Positions 1 through 9,008 of a stretch of 64,000 nucleotides of DNA are shown piece by piece. The notes under the pieces are model-generated. The model did not search any database and was not told where the DNA came from. It saw nothing but the letters and a program-made list of their open reading frames with translations. The position numbers and the translations under genes are program-made. Source of the stretch: UBA7446 sp049596455 (GTDB lineage Bacteria; Bacteroidota; Bacteroidia; Flavobacteriales; Flavobacteriaceae); assembly GCA_049596455.1 (NCBI GenBank), contig JBMYLP010000006.1, positions 1-64,000 on the forward strand, in the 5' to 3' direction. The stretch's first letter is position 1. Each line of letters starts with the position of its first letter.

Positions 1-140
1 CCGCTGTTGTTACGACCACCTGAACGTTTTTTCGGAGCAAGCAAGCTTTTCTCCGGCTTATCAGTGGTGATGGCGTCGTTACCATTTACCACTCTACCGC
101 GCTGTCCAGGAGTTATAGGTTTTAGTTTTCTAACTGACAT
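1..140 (-). CDS. rplB: 50S ribosomal protein L2, N-terminal part (cut by window edge)
   Basis: Only the first 46 codons are present; the gene continues beyond the left edge. The visible protein starts MSVRKLKPITPGQRGRVVNG and continues to the SLLAPKKRSGGRNN region, which is the conserved N-terminus of bacterial L2, the large-subunit protein next to the peptidyl-transferase centre. It starts 9 bases after the stop of rplW, which is the normal order in the S10 operon. Flavobacterial L2 is usually about 274 residues. Identity is secure from the sequence and from position. Confidence 0.95.
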   Translation of the reverse strand, partial: MSVRKLKPITPGQRGRVVNGNDAITTDKPEKSLLAPKKRSGGRNNS

Positions 141-149
141 CCTATGGGT

Positions 150-440
150 TTATAAATTACTATAAAAATCAATGTTTTCCCCCTCTGCTACTTCCACAAC
201 TGCGCGCTTGGTAGCGTTGGTTTTTGAATGCTGAATACCATTTTTGGTATAGCGTGATCGTCTTTCTGGTCCGTAGTTAAGTGTACGCACTTTTTCTACG
301 GTAACACCATAAGCAGCCTCAACCGCTTTTTTAATCTCTACCTTATTGGCTTTTGGGTTTACCAAAAACGTATAACGATTGCGCAGCTCGCTTTCGCGGG
401 TTGCTTTTTCGGTAATGACAGGTTTTAGCAAAATACTCAT
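150..440 (-). CDS. rplW: 50S ribosomal protein L23
   Basis: 96 residues, normal for the family. L23 binds domain III of 23S rRNA at the tunnel exit and is a docking site for trigger factor and SRP. Recognisable features are the start MSILLKPVITEKATRESE and the segment NKVEIKKAVEAAYGVTVEKV, where the conserved KA..EAxYGVxVxxVRTLN pattern sits at about residues 37-56. It lies between rplD (6 bases upstream) and rplB (9 bases downstream), all on the minus strand, so it is translated from the long ribosomal operon transcript. Confidence 0.97.
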   Translation of the reverse strand: MSILLKPVITEKATRESELRNRYTFLVNPKANKVEIKKAVEAAYGVTVEKVRTLNYGPERRSRYTKNGIQHSKTNATKRAVVEVAEGENIDFYSNL

Positions 441-446
441 CGTGTG

Positions 447-1076
447 TTATTTACTCAGATTAGCTTCAATGGCAGCCACGGCACTTTCTGCAAGTACCAA
501 ATGCTGCGCATTCATAATTTTATATGTGTTTAACTCATCGTTAGTAAGCACTTCCGTAGAAGTAAGGTTTCTTCCCGACAAATAAACATTTTGGTTTGGT
601 GCACCCAATACCCAAAGTGATTTCTTATCGGCAATTCCCAGTGCGCTAAGCGCTGCTTGAAACGATTTTGTTTTCGGTGCGTCAAACTGAAAGTCTTCTA
701 CAACCGTAATGTTTTGTTGTTTCGCCTTTAGGCTAAACGCAGACTTGCGCGCTAAACGCTTTACGTTTTTATTTACCTTTTGGTTGTATGAACGAACACG
801 AGGTCCAAACACACGACCACCGCCACGGAATAACGGGTTTTTGATACTTCCCGCACGAGCAGTACCAGTACCTTTTTGACGTTTGATTTTACGTGTACTA
901 CCCGTAATCTCTGCACGTTCTTTGGCTTTGTGCGTACCTTGACGCTGATGCGCCAAGTATTGTTTTACATCCAAATACACGGCGTGTTCATTTGGCTCAA
1001 CACCAAAAATGGACTTATCAAGCGCTATGGTGCGTCCAGTTTCTTTTCCGTTAATATCAACTACTGCTACTTTCAT
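447..1076 (-). CDS. rplD: 50S ribosomal protein L4
   Basis: 209 residues. L4 lines the nascent peptide tunnel of the large subunit. The conserved motif near residues 60-95 (RKIKRQKGTGTARAGS, then FRGGGRVFGP) is the basic loop that reaches into the tunnel. The start codon overlaps the rplC stop by one base (TAATG), so translation of the two is coupled. In enteric bacteria L4 also represses its own operon; nothing in this sequence shows whether that occurs here. Confidence 0.97.
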   Translation of the reverse strand: MKVAVVDINGKETGRTIALDKSIFGVEPNEHAVYLDVKQYLAHQRQGTHKAKERAEITGSTRKIKRQKGTGTARAGSIKNPLFRGGGRVFGPRVRSYNQKVNKNVKRLARKSAFSLKAKQQNITVVEDFQFDAPKTKSFQAALSALGIADKKSLWVLGAPNQNVYLSGRNLTSTEVLTNDELNTYKIMNAQHLVLAESAVAAIEANLSK

Positions 1077-1693
1077 TACTTACGAATTAAAATGAACGCA
1101 TTTTTGTGACCAGGAACACAGCCCTTAACCACTATTAGATTTTTCTCAGGAACTACTTTAAGCACACGCAAGTTTTGTACGGTAACTTTTTCGTTTCCTG
1201 TTTGACCTGCCATGCGCATTCCTTTGAATACACGAGCTGGATAAGAAGCAGCTCCAATGGAACCTGGTGCACGTAAACGGTTATGCTGACCGTGTGTGGC
1301 TTGACCAACGCCGCCAAAACCATGACGCTTTACAACTCCTTGAAATCCTTTTCCTTTAGAAGTACCTGTAACATCTACAAATTCTCCTGCAGCAAAATGA
1401 TCTACCGTAATGGTGTCTCCAAGTTTATACTCCTCATCAAAACCTTGAAATTCTACAAGCTTACGCTTTGGTGCTGTACTTGCTTTTTTGAAGTGACCGC
1501 CAGCGGCTTTGGTTACATTTCGTTCGGGCTTGTCGTCAAAACCAAGCTGTAACGCCTCGTAGCCATCAACTTCTTTGGTACGTACTTGTGTTACAACACA
1601 TGGACCTGCTTCAATAACGGTACACGGAAGATTCTTTCCGTTCTCGTCAAAGATGCTTGTCATACCAATTTTTCTACCTATTAAACCAGACAT
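1076..1693 (-). CDS. rplC: 50S ribosomal protein L3
   Basis: 205 residues. L3 is a primary 23S rRNA binding protein close to the peptidyl-transferase centre. The start MSGLIGRKIGMTSIFDENGK and the central part with KGKGFQGVVKRHGF and the THGQHNRLRAPGSIG loop are the family signature; the second is the extension that enters the core of the subunit and carries the glutamine that can be methylated. It is the third gene of the S10 part, 27 bases after rpsJ, and overlaps rplD by one base. Confidence 0.97.
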   Translation of the reverse strand: MSGLIGRKIGMTSIFDENGKNLPCTVIEAGPCVVTQVRTKEVDGYEALQLGFDDKPERNVTKAAGGHFKKASTAPKRKLVEFQGFDEEYKLGDTITVDHFAAGEFVDVTGTSKGKGFQGVVKRHGFGGVGQATHGQHNRLRAPGSIGAASYPARVFKGMRMAGQTGNEKVTVQNLRVLKVVPEKNLIVVKGCVPGHKNAFILIRK

Positions 1694-1720
1694 AATCTGA
1701 ATGTTTACTCCCTTAGGGTG

Positions 1721-2026
1721 TTATACTTTAATTTCTACTTCTACGCCGCTAGGCAACTCTAACTTCATCAAGGCATCAATGGTCTTGGATGAAGAACTAT
1801 AAATGTCCAACAAACGCTTGTACGAGCTTAGCTGAAACTGCTCACGTGACTTTTTATTTACGTGTGGTGAGCGCAATACCGTAAAAAGTTTTTTGTGTGT
1901 TGGCAAAGGGATAGGACCCGTTACCACTGCACCGGTTGACTTTACGGTTTTCACAATTTTCTCAGCAGAGCGATCTACCAAATTGTGGTCGTACGATTTA
2001 AGTTTAATTCTAATTTTTTGACTCAT
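1721..2026 (-). CDS. rpsJ: 30S ribosomal protein S10 (NusE)
   Basis: 101 residues, standard length. S10 is part of the 30S head and, as NusE, of transcription antitermination complexes and of transcription-translation coupling through NusG. The sequence shows the typical KIRIKLKSYDHNLVDRSAEK start and the PLPTHKKLFTVLRSPHVNKK loop. It follows fusA by only 11 bases, with no tuf gene in between as would be found in Escherichia coli, so the str and S10 operons are joined here. Confidence 0.97.
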   Translation of the reverse strand: MSQKIRIKLKSYDHNLVDRSAEKIVKTVKSTGAVVTGPIPLPTHKKLFTVLRSPHVNKKSREQFQLSSYKRLLDIYSSSSKTIDALMKLELPSGVEVEIKV

Positions 2027-2037
2027 CGATTCTCTAT

Positions 2038-4161
2038 TTAGCTCTGACCTGTTGCTGCTGCAATTACTTCAGATGAAATATTTTGTGGTGTTTCTTCGTA
2101 GTGTGAAAACTCCATTGTAGAAGTTGCACGACCAGATGAAAGGGTACGCAATGATGTTACATATCCAAACATCTCAGAAAGCGGTACGTTGGCTTTAACA
2201 ACCTTAGAACCAGCACGATCATCCATGCTGTTCACTTGCCCACGTCGGCGATTAAGGTCACCTACTATATCTCCCATGTTTTCTTCAGGAGTCAGTACCT
2301 CTAATTTCATAATCGGCTCCATGATAACAGCACCAGCAGCTTTTGCGGCAGCCTTGTATCCTAATTTTGCAGCCAATTCAAATGAAAGTGAATCCGAATC
2401 CACAGGGTGGAACGAACCATCTTTTAAGGTAACCTTAATGGCATCAACCTCAAAACCAGCCAATGGACCATTTTGCATAGCTTGCTTAAATCCTTTTTCA
2501 ACAGAGGGGATATATTCTTTTGGCACGTTACCTCCTTTAATTTCGTTAACAAACTCAAGACCCGATTTACCTTCTTCGGCAGGCTCAAGTGTAAATACGA
2601 TATCGGCAAACTTACCACGACCACCCGATTGCTTTTTATACACTTCGCGGTGATCGGTGGAAGCCGTAATCGCTTCTTTGTACTCTACCTGAGGTTGTCC
2701 TTGATTTACATCGACCTTAAACTCGCGTTTAAGTCTATCAACAATAATATCTAGGTGAAGCTCACCCATTCCTGAAATAATTGTTTGACCAGAAGCCTCA
2801 TCTGTTTTTACTTGGAAGGTTGGATCTTCTTCGGCTAGTTTTGCCAACGCCATACCTAGCTTATCCACATCCGCTTTGGTTTTTGGTTCTACCGCAATAC
2901 CAATTACCGGATCGGGGAAGTCCATACTTTCCAATACAATAGGAGACTTTTCAGCAGATAAGGTATCTCCTGTTTTAATGTCTTTAAAACCAACCGCAGC
3001 ACCAATATCCCCAGCTTCAATAAAGTCGATGGAATTTTGCTTGTTGGCGTGCATTTGGTAGATACGTGAAATTCGTTCTTTGTTCCCTGAACGGTTATTC
3101 AGTACATAAGAACCCGCATCCAAACGACCAGAATACGCACGGAAGAATGCCAAACGACCCACAAATGGATCTGTAGCAATTTTAAATGCCAATGCAGCAA
3201 ACGGATCATTTACAGAGGGCTTACGAGAAATTTCAGCACCCGTATCTGGATTTGTACCTACAATAGCATCTTTGTCTTCTGGTGAAGGCAAATAGCGACA
3301 CACAGCATCTAACAAAAACTGAACGCCTTTGTTTTTAAATGCAGAACCACAAATCATAGGGATGATGCTCATGTCTTGCGTAGCTGCACGCAATGCATTG
3401 TGCACTTCATCCTCAGAAATGCTATCTGGGTCTTCAAAATACTTTTCTAAAAGATTATCGTCATATTCCGCAACGGCTTCAATAAGCTCTCCACGGAATT
3501 TTTCAACGTCAGCCTTCATATCTTCTGGGATATCAACCACGTCAAACGTAGCACCCATGTTTTCTTCGTGCCAGATGATTGCGCGGTTTTTAACCAAATC
3601 AACACATCCTTTGAAGTTGTCTTCGTCGCCAATAGGAAGTACGATTGGCACAGCGTTAGACTTTAGCATTTCACGAACCTGTGTACACACATTAAGGAAG
3701 TTTGATCCTTGACGGTCCATTTTGTTTACAAAGCCCATGCGCGGCACTTTGTAATTGTCTGCTAAACGCCAGTTGGTTTCAGATTGCGGCTCTACACCAT
3801 CAACAGCAGAAAATAAAAATACAAGTCCGTCCAACACACGAAGCGAACGATTCACCTCAACGGTAAAATCAACGTGCCCGGGGGTGTCAATAATATTAAA
3901 ATGATATGGCTTAGCCCCTTCAACAGGTTTTCCTTGCTCTGTTGGGAAGGTCCATTCACAAGTAGTAGCTGCAGAAGTAATGGTAATTCCGCGCTCTTGC
4001 TCTTGTTCCATCCAGTCCATTGTTGCGGCACCATCGTGTACCTCTCCAATTTTGTGGCTAACGCCAGTGTAGTATAAAATACGCTCGGTGGTAGTGGTTT
4101 TTCCAGCATCAATATGCGCTGCAATTCCAATGTTACGTGTATATTTTAAATCTCTTGCCAT
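2038..4161 (-). CDS. fusA: Translation elongation factor G
   Basis: 707 residues, full length. EF-G is the GTPase that drives ribosomal translocation and, with RRF, ribosome recycling. The GTP-binding motifs are visible: G1 AHIDAGKTTTTERIL (about residues 15-29), G3 DTPGHVDFT, G4 NKMD. Domain IV and V motifs follow, including the GRGKFADIVFTLEPAEEGK stretch and, near the end, GYVTSLRTLSSGRAT. It sits between rpsG (18 bases) and rpsJ (11 bases). Bacteroidota often have a second EF-G-like paralogue elsewhere; the place in the str operon argues that this copy is the housekeeping translocase. Confidence 0.97.
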   Translation of the reverse strand: MARDLKYTRNIGIAAHIDAGKTTTTERILYYTGVSHKIGEVHDGAATMDWMEQEQERGITITSAATTCEWTFPTEQGKPVEGAKPYHFNIIDTPGHVDFTVEVNRSLRVLDGLVFLFSAVDGVEPQSETNWRLADNYKVPRMGFVNKMDRQGSNFLNVCTQVREMLKSNAVPIVLPIGDEDNFKGCVDLVKNRAIIWHEENMGATFDVVDIPEDMKADVEKFRGELIEAVAEYDDNLLEKYFEDPDSISEDEVHNALRAATQDMSIIPMICGSAFKNKGVQFLLDAVCRYLPSPEDKDAIVGTNPDTGAEISRKPSVNDPFAALAFKIATDPFVGRLAFFRAYSGRLDAGSYVLNNRSGNKERISRIYQMHANKQNSIDFIEAGDIGAAVGFKDIKTGDTLSAEKSPIVLESMDFPDPVIGIAVEPKTKADVDKLGMALAKLAEEDPTFQVKTDEASGQTIISGMGELHLDIIVDRLKREFKVDVNQGQPQVEYKEAITASTDHREVYKKQSGGRGKFADIVFTLEPAEEGKSGLEFVNEIKGGNVPKEYIPSVEKGFKQAMQNGPLAGFEVDAIKVTLKDGSFHPVDSDSLSFELAAKLGYKAAAKAAGAVIMEPIMKLEVLTPEENMGDIVGDLNRRRGQVNSMDDRAGSKVVKANVPLSEMFGYVTSLRTLSSGRATSTMEFSHYEETPQNISSEVIAAATGQS

Positions 4162-4179
4162 GATTGTTATGCTACTTTT

Positions 4180-4656
4180 TTAGAATCTAAAATGTGAAAA
4201 GGCTTTATTCGCTTCTGCCATTTTGTGGGTATCTGTACGTTTTTTTACGGCAGCACCTTCTTCTTTTTCGGCAGCAATAATTTCGGCAGCAAGTTTTTGC
4301 GCCATAGATTTTTCATTGCGTTTGCGTGCATAACCGATAAGCCACTTCATGGCCATAGAAATTTTTCGGTCTGGACGAATTTGCATGGGAATTTGAAAAG
4401 TAGCACCTCCCACACGGCGACTACGCACTTCTACGTGCGGCATTACGTTAGAAAGCGCATCTTTCCATATTTGGAGTGCATCTTTCTCTTCGTTTTGGTT
4501 TTTGGATTCTACGATATCGATGGCATCGTAAAATATCTTAAATGCTACGGATTTTTTCCCGTTCCACATCAGGTTGTTGACAAATCGCGTGACCAGTTGG
4601 TCATTAAATCGCGGGTCGGGAAGTAGAGGGCGTTTTTTCGCCTGTCTTTTTCTCAT
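4180..4656 (-). CDS. rpsG: 30S ribosomal protein S7
   Basis: 158 residues. S7 nucleates assembly of the 30S head and contacts the E-site tRNA. It has the canonical start MRKRQAKKRPLLPDPRF and the conserved segment PHVEVRSRRVGGATFQIPM, which lies in the rRNA-binding region. The C-terminal FSHFRF ending is typical of the phylum. It is second in the operon, 57 bases after rpsL and 18 bases before fusA. Confidence 0.97.
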   Translation of the reverse strand: MRKRQAKKRPLLPDPRFNDQLVTRFVNNLMWNGKKSVAFKIFYDAIDIVESKNQNEEKDALQIWKDALSNVMPHVEVRSRRVGGATFQIPMQIRPDRKISMAMKWLIGYARKRNEKSMAQKLAAEIIAAEKEEGAAVKKRTDTHKMAEANKAFSHFRF

Positions 4657-4713
4657 ATTCTGGGTTTGAGTGGTTCAAGCAAGCTTGAACGTCATGTTAT
4701 CTTTTCGCTACTA

Positions 4714-5088
4714 TTACTTTTTAGGTCGCTTTGCACCATACTTGGATCGACGCTGTAAACGACCTTCAACACCTGCGGTGTCAAGCGCACCACGAACAAT
4801 GTGGTAACGAACTCCTGGCAAATCCTTTACACGCCCTCCCCGTACAAGTACGATAGAGTGCTCTTGTAAATTGTGGCCTTCACCTGGAATATAGGCGTTA
4901 ACCTCGTTCCCATTTGTTAGGCGAACCCTAGCCACTTTCCGCATAGCGGAATTTGGTTTTTTAGGGGTTGTGGTGTACACACGTGTACACACTCCGCGAC
5001 GCTGTGGACATGAATCCAAAGCAGCAGATTTGCTCTTCTTAGCGATGTCCTTGCGACCTTTACGAACTAGTTGCGATATAGTTGGCAT
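4714..5088 (-). CDS. rpsL: 30S ribosomal protein S12
   Basis: 124 residues. S12 lies in the decoding centre and monitors codon-anticodon pairing. The two conserved loops are intact: TTPKKPNSAMRKVARV (about residues 40-55) and RVKDLPGVRYHIVRG (about residues 86-100). The lysines whose replacement gives streptomycin resistance are present, and so is the aspartate that is methylthiolated in many bacteria. It is the first gene of the ribosomal operon, 37 bases downstream of a good Bacteroidota promoter. Confidence 0.97.
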   Translation of the reverse strand: MPTISQLVRKGRKDIAKKSKSAALDSCPQRRGVCTRVYTTTPKKPNSAMRKVARVRLTNGNEVNAYIPGEGHNLQEHSIVLVRGGRVKDLPGVRYHIVRGALDTAGVEGRLQRRSKYGAKRPKK

Positions 5089-5125
5089 ACGTTATACTTA
5101 CTTTATTCCTTCAATTAAAGGGCTG

Positions 5126-5156
5126 CAAATGTAGTATAATTTTCCACGCTATCAAA
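5126..5156 (-). promoter_or_regulatory. Promoter of the ribosomal protein operon
   Basis: On the minus strand the -7 element TACATTTG (5133-5126) matches the Bacteroidota consensus TAnnTTTG exactly and is preceded, with a 19-base spacer, by the -33 element TTTG (5156-5153). Transcription would start a few bases after 5126, giving a leader of about 30 bases before rpsL. This is one of three promoters in the window with both elements. Confidence 0.8.
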
Positions 5157-5280
5157 TACTGTTATATAATTTTTTACACCGATTTTAACTCAAGAAGCGT
5201 TTAACCTGAAAAATAGCACCAACATTTTTAAATTAAATCCCATAACATGCAATTCGCTATGTTATTACATCTTCGGTGCG

Positions 5281-5288
5281 TAATTTTG
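5281..5288 (+). promoter_or_regulatory. -7 promoter element of menF
   Basis: TAATTTTG matches TAnnTTTG; no convincing -33 TTG is seen. It overlaps the possible GTG start at 5276 and ends 8 bases before the ATG at 5297. Transcription would therefore begin after the GTG, which decides the start in favour of 5297 and predicts a leader of only a few bases. Confidence 0.65.
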
Positions 5289-5296
5289 TAGGCAAT

Positions 5297-6340
5297 ATGC
5301 CTAAAGACCAAAACGAATTTATCGCTTTTTTTGACGCACTGCGCACAAAGCAACAGCCATTTGTGCTATTTCGTTTACCGCAAACACAAGAGATTATTCT
5401 CTACCAACAACTAGACAAGAAACATCATCAGAGCAAAACATTAACAGAAAACGGTTTTGTGTTTGCGCCATATTTGGTAAAAGAATCGTATACTTTTATT
5501 CCAAATCAAAATGAAAAGCGTTTTGTTGCGCCCCAACACATCAATAACAATAGGCCAACCAAAGTGGCTGATGCACAAAACAAGTCCTATTATATGGAGT
5601 TGGTTGCTGCTGCAAAAAGTGCCATCAACCAAAGTAACCTAGAAAAAGTGGTGGTTTCCCGTCAACATATACAGCCCTTTACGGAATCTGTGGCTGCATC
5701 GTATTTAAAACTAACACACGCCTACCCAAATGCTATGGTGTATTATTGGTCACATCCGCACACTGGAGATTGGATGGGCGCAACACCAGAAACATTGCTC
5801 GACATACAAAATGGTATTTGCAAAACCATGGCTTTGGCAGGTACCTTACCTTATAATGAAAACACCTCTCCAAACTGGACTTCTAAAGAACTAGATGAAC
5901 AGCAAATGGTAACCGATTTTATCCAAACACAACTGGAACGCATTTTTCCCAAAAACAGCATTAACCTATCGCCCCCATACACCAAACGCGCTGGGAATTT
6001 GGTGCATTTGTGCGCAGATTTTAAAGTACCGCTTACCAACGCCAGCACCCTTGACGTGGTGCGTTTGCTACACCCTACGCCCGCCGTAGCAGGTGTTCCG
6101 GTCAACGAGAGCTTGGCTTTTTTAGCTGCTCATGAAACCCACAGTCGCAGTTATTATGCGGGAGTTTTAGGACCAATCGATTCTGATAATGTTCATTTGT
6201 TTGTTAACCTACGCTGTGCTGAAGTAATGCAAAAAAGTCTCACGTTATACGTTGGTGGTGGTATTACCGCACAAAGTGATGCCGAAAGGGAATGGGCAGA
6301 AAGTCAACGCAAGGCAGAAACGCTGCTTAACATATTGTAA
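5297..6340 (+). CDS. menF: Isochorismate synthase (menaquinone pathway)
   Basis: 347 residues from ATG 5297. It converts chorismate to isochorismate, the first committed step towards menaquinone. The chorismate-binding fold motifs are present: NLEKVVVSRQ, which holds the lysine expected to act as the base; WMGATPETLLD; MALAGT; LHPTPAVAGVP; and GGGITAQSDAEREWAESQ near the C-terminus with the metal-binding glutamate. An in-frame GTG at 5276 exists, but the promoter element lies between it and this ATG. It is first in a run of men genes, which distinguishes it from an anthranilate or salicylate synthase. The gap to menD is 50 bases. Confidence 0.9.
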   Translation: MPKDQNEFIAFFDALRTKQQPFVLFRLPQTQEIILYQQLDKKHHQSKTLTENGFVFAPYLVKESYTFIPNQNEKRFVAPQHINNNRPTKVADAQNKSYYMELVAAAKSAINQSNLEKVVVSRQHIQPFTESVAASYLKLTHAYPNAMVYYWSHPHTGDWMGATPETLLDIQNGICKTMALAGTLPYNENTSPNWTSKELDEQQMVTDFIQTQLERIFPKNSINLSPPYTKRAGNLVHLCADFKVPLTNASTLDVVRLLHPTPAVAGVPVNESLAFLAAHETHSRSYYAGVLGPIDSDNVHLFVNLRCAEVMQKSLTLYVGGGITAQSDAEREWAESQRKAETLLNIL

Positions 6341-6375
6341 GTATTTGTTTATTAGCACACTCGTTTGCGGTTTTG

Positions 6376-6383
6376 TACCTTTG
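6376..6383 (+). promoter_or_regulatory. -7 promoter element before menD
   Basis: TACCTTTG matches TAnnTTTG exactly, 7 bases before the ATG at 6391. A -33 element at the right distance is not obvious. It suggests that menD and the genes after it have their own transcription start in addition to read-through from menF. Confidence 0.55.
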
Positions 6384-6390
6384 CGCAGCT

Positions 6391-8187
6391 ATGAAAATTG
6401 ATGCCAAATCACATCAAATGCGATATACCGAAATTCCGCTACCGCAAGCAGTGGTGCATTATTGTGCGCAATACGGCATTCAACATGTGATTATTTCAGC
6501 AGGCTCTAGAAATGCACCCTTAACAAACGGATTCGTTGAGAACTCTTTTTTTACCACCTACAGCGTGGTAGACGAAAGGGCAGCAGCCTTTTTTGCATTG
6601 GGAATTGCCCAACAGTTGAGAAAACCTGTGGCATTGGTCTGCACTTCCGGCTCAGCTTTGCTAAATTACTATCCTGCAGTTGCAGAGGCATTCTATAGCG
6701 AAATTCCCCTTGTTATTCTTTCTGCAGACCGCATGCCCCATCGTGTAGATATTGGCGATGGACAAACCATTCAACAAGAAGGCGTTTTTGGTCCGCACTT
6801 GGTTGGCGCAGCTGCATTAAAACCAGATGTGTCTCATGCTACAGATGCCTTACTTGCCAGCAACAAACAACCTTATTTTTCTGCAAAACCTACAAAAAAA
6901 GAAATTGAGGAGCTTCAACAAAAACATCAAACGCATAACATAAAGGAACTGCAACGCATTTTTACCCTTTCTGCCACTGCAAAAGGTCCTGTGCACGTGA
7001 ATATTCCCATGGAAGAACCGCTTTACGGCATGACAAGCACGCCTATAGCATTTCCACCCGCCCCCGTATTAAAAACTACTGCTTTTGACTCCGATTATAA
7101 AGCACTATTATCGGCATGGAAAAAGGCAAAACGCAAAATGATTTTGGTGGGTGTTTCTTCTCCCAATCCCGAGTTAGCTTCCCTTTTGGAAACATTATTG
7201 CAAGACCCAAGCGTGGTAGTGCTTACCGAAAAAACTTCCAATTTTTCGCATCCAAATGCCGTTGCAGCAATTGATTGCCTTATGGCACCACTAGAATTGG
7301 AACAACGTGGTAGCGAAAAAGAACTTCAACCCGATTTACTACTCACACTTGGAGGTATGATTGTGTCAAAAAAAATTAAATTCTTTTTACGCAAACACCA
7401 AGCCCTTGCACATTTCCACATTGACCAAACCAAAGCAAACGACACCTTCTACTATCTGTCTGAACATATCAATGCCCCTGCTGAAAAAACACTTAAGGTA
7501 TTGGCAGAAGTAGCTCCGTCGAAAAGTGATTATCAAGCCACCATTTTATTGCGCTATCGCAACTACTTAAAAAAAGGAAATACGTATTTGTCGAAAATTC
7601 CTTTTTCGGACTTACGGGCTTTTGACCTCATTACCCAATCACTTCCTCAAAACACGCATGTACAAGTTGCCAACAGCTCGCCAATTCGGTATATGCAACT
7701 TTTTGATTTACCCAAAGGAACACAAGTATTTTGTAATCGCGGAACAGCTGGCATTGATGGCAGCACCGCCACAGCAATGGGCGCGACGCAAATCAACCCC
7801 AAGCAGATGGTGCTTGTTACGGGAGATTTGAGTTTCTTTTACGACATCAATGGGTTATGGCACAATTATATTCCAAACCATGTGCGCATCATTGTGATTA
7901 ACAATCAAGGAGGTGGTATCTTTAGGATATTGCCGGGCGAAAAAGACAGTCCTAAATACGATACCTATTTTGAAACCATTCACGGACGAAACGCACGCAA
8001 CATGGCAAAAGCATTTGGATTTGCCTACAAGCGCGTAAGTTCAAATTGGAGATTAAAACGAGCACTTCGCCGTTTTTTTAATCCATCCAATCAACCAAAA
8101 ATTTTAGAAATTTGTACCCCAAGAAAAATAAACGATACCGTGCTATTGGACTATTTTAAGGCAATGGCCAACACAAAAAATAAATGA
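6391..8187 (+). CDS. menD: 2-succinyl-5-enolpyruvyl-6-hydroxy-3-cyclohexene-1-carboxylate synthase
   Basis: About 598 residues. This thiamin-diphosphate enzyme joins isochorismate and 2-oxoglutarate. The N-terminal domain shows the substrate-site motif ISAGSRNAPLT and the cofactor glutamate in VDERAAAFFALG; the C-terminal domain carries GTAGIDGSTATAMGA and the thiamin-diphosphate motif VTGDLSFFYDINGLWH followed by NNQGGGIFRILPG. ATG 6391 lies 7 bases after a -7 element and would be nearly leaderless; a second in-frame ATG at 6418 (MRYTEIPLPQAVVHY) agrees better with the usual flavobacterial N-terminus and may be the real start. The stop overlaps the menB start by 4 bases. Confidence 0.93.
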   Translation: MKIDAKSHQMRYTEIPLPQAVVHYCAQYGIQHVIISAGSRNAPLTNGFVENSFFTTYSVVDERAAAFFALGIAQQLRKPVALVCTSGSALLNYYPAVAEAFYSEIPLVILSADRMPHRVDIGDGQTIQQEGVFGPHLVGAAALKPDVSHATDALLASNKQPYFSAKPTKKEIEELQQKHQTHNIKELQRIFTLSATAKGPVHVNIPMEEPLYGMTSTPIAFPPAPVLKTTAFDSDYKALLSAWKKAKRKMILVGVSSPNPELASLLETLLQDPSVVVLTEKTSNFSHPNAVAAIDCLMAPLELEQRGSEKELQPDLLLTLGGMIVSKKIKFFLRKHQALAHFHIDQTKANDTFYYLSEHINAPAEKTLKVLAEVAPSKSDYQATILLRYRNYLKKGNTYLSKIPFSDLRAFDLITQSLPQNTHVQVANSSPIRYMQLFDLPKGTQVFCNRGTAGIDGSTATAMGATQINPKQMVLVTGDLSFFYDINGLWHNYIPNHVRIIVINNQGGGIFRILPGEKDSPKYDTYFETIHGRNARNMAKAFGFAYKRVSSNWRLKRALRRFFNPSNQPKILEICTPRKINDTVLLDYFKAMANTKNK

Positions 8188-9008
8188 ATAATATGAGACA
8201 CTGGGAAACCATAAAAGAATACAGCGACATCCGCTTTGAGTTTTACAAGGGCATTGCCAAAATCACTATTGATCGCGAAAAAGTGTACAATGCCTTCCGT
8301 CCAGAAACAAACAACCAAATGCTGGAGGCTATGGACACTTGTCGCGAGCGCGAAGACATTGATGTTGTGGTGTTTACAGGTGCTGGCGAAAAAGCATTTT
8401 GCAGTGGCGGTGACCAAAATGTAAAGGGTGTTGGTGGCTATGTGGGCGAAGATGGCGTTCCACGCCTTAACGTATTAGATCTGCATAAAAAAATCAGGGA
8501 AATTCCAAAGCCTGTAATTGCCATGGTAAACGGCTACGCCATTGGTGGAGGGCACGTTTTGCATGTGGTTTGCGATCTAACGATTGCCAGCGACAATGCT
8601 ATTTTTGGACAAACAGGTCCTAAAGTGGGAAGCTTTGATGGTGGATTTGGTTCATCTTACCTGGCACGTCATGTGGGACAGAAAAAAGCGCGTGAAATTT
8701 GGTTTTTATGTCAGCAATATTCGGCGCAAGAAGCCTTAGAAATGGGTTTGGTAAACAAGGTTGTTCCTCTTGCCGATTTGGAAGACACCGTAGTAGCGTG
8801 GTGCCAAATTATGCAGCAACGCAGTCCGTTGGCATTGCGGATGATTAAGCGTTGTATGAACGCTGAATTAGACGGACAACACGGACTGATGCAACTTGCA
8901 GGAGATGCGACGCTAATGTATTACCTTATGGATGAAGCGCAAGAAGGAAAAAATGCCTTTTTGGAAAAACGCGCACCCAACTTTAAGCAGTATCCTAAAT
9001 TCCCGTAG
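8184..9008 (+). CDS. menB: 1,4-dihydroxy-2-naphthoyl-CoA synthase
   Basis: 274 residues, crotonase superfamily. It closes the second ring: o-succinylbenzoyl-CoA to 1,4-dihydroxy-2-naphthoyl-CoA. It shows the oxyanion-hole segments AFCSGGDQNVKG and NGYAIGGGHVLHVVCDL, the substrate loop GQTGPKVGSFDGGFGSSY and VGQKKAREIWFLC, all very close to the classical MenB type that uses bicarbonate. The start overlaps the menD stop by 4 bases (ATGA) and the stop overlaps the menA start by one base, so the genes are translationally coupled. Confidence 0.96.
   Translation: MNNMRHWETIKEYSDIRFEFYKGIAKITIDREKVYNAFRPETNNQMLEAMDTCREREDIDVVVFTGAGEKAFCSGGDQNVKGVGGYVGEDGVPRLNVLDLHKKIREIPKPVIAMVNGYAIGGGHVLHVVCDLTIASDNAIFGQTGPKVGSFDGGFGSSYLARHVGQKKAREIWFLCQQYSAQEALEMGLVNKVVPLADLEDTVVAWCQIMQQRSPLALRMIKRCMNAELDGQHGLMQLAGDATLMYYLMDEAQEGKNAFLEKRAPNFKQYPKFP

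Noticed and set aside
2189..2653. A 154-codon open frame opposite fusA
   Set aside because: It is antisense to conserved EF-G domains, so its openness follows from EF-G codon use.
5276..5296. GTG at 5276 as start of menF
   Set aside because: The -7 element TAATTTTG lies downstream of it, so it would not be in the mRNA; ATG 5297 fits better.
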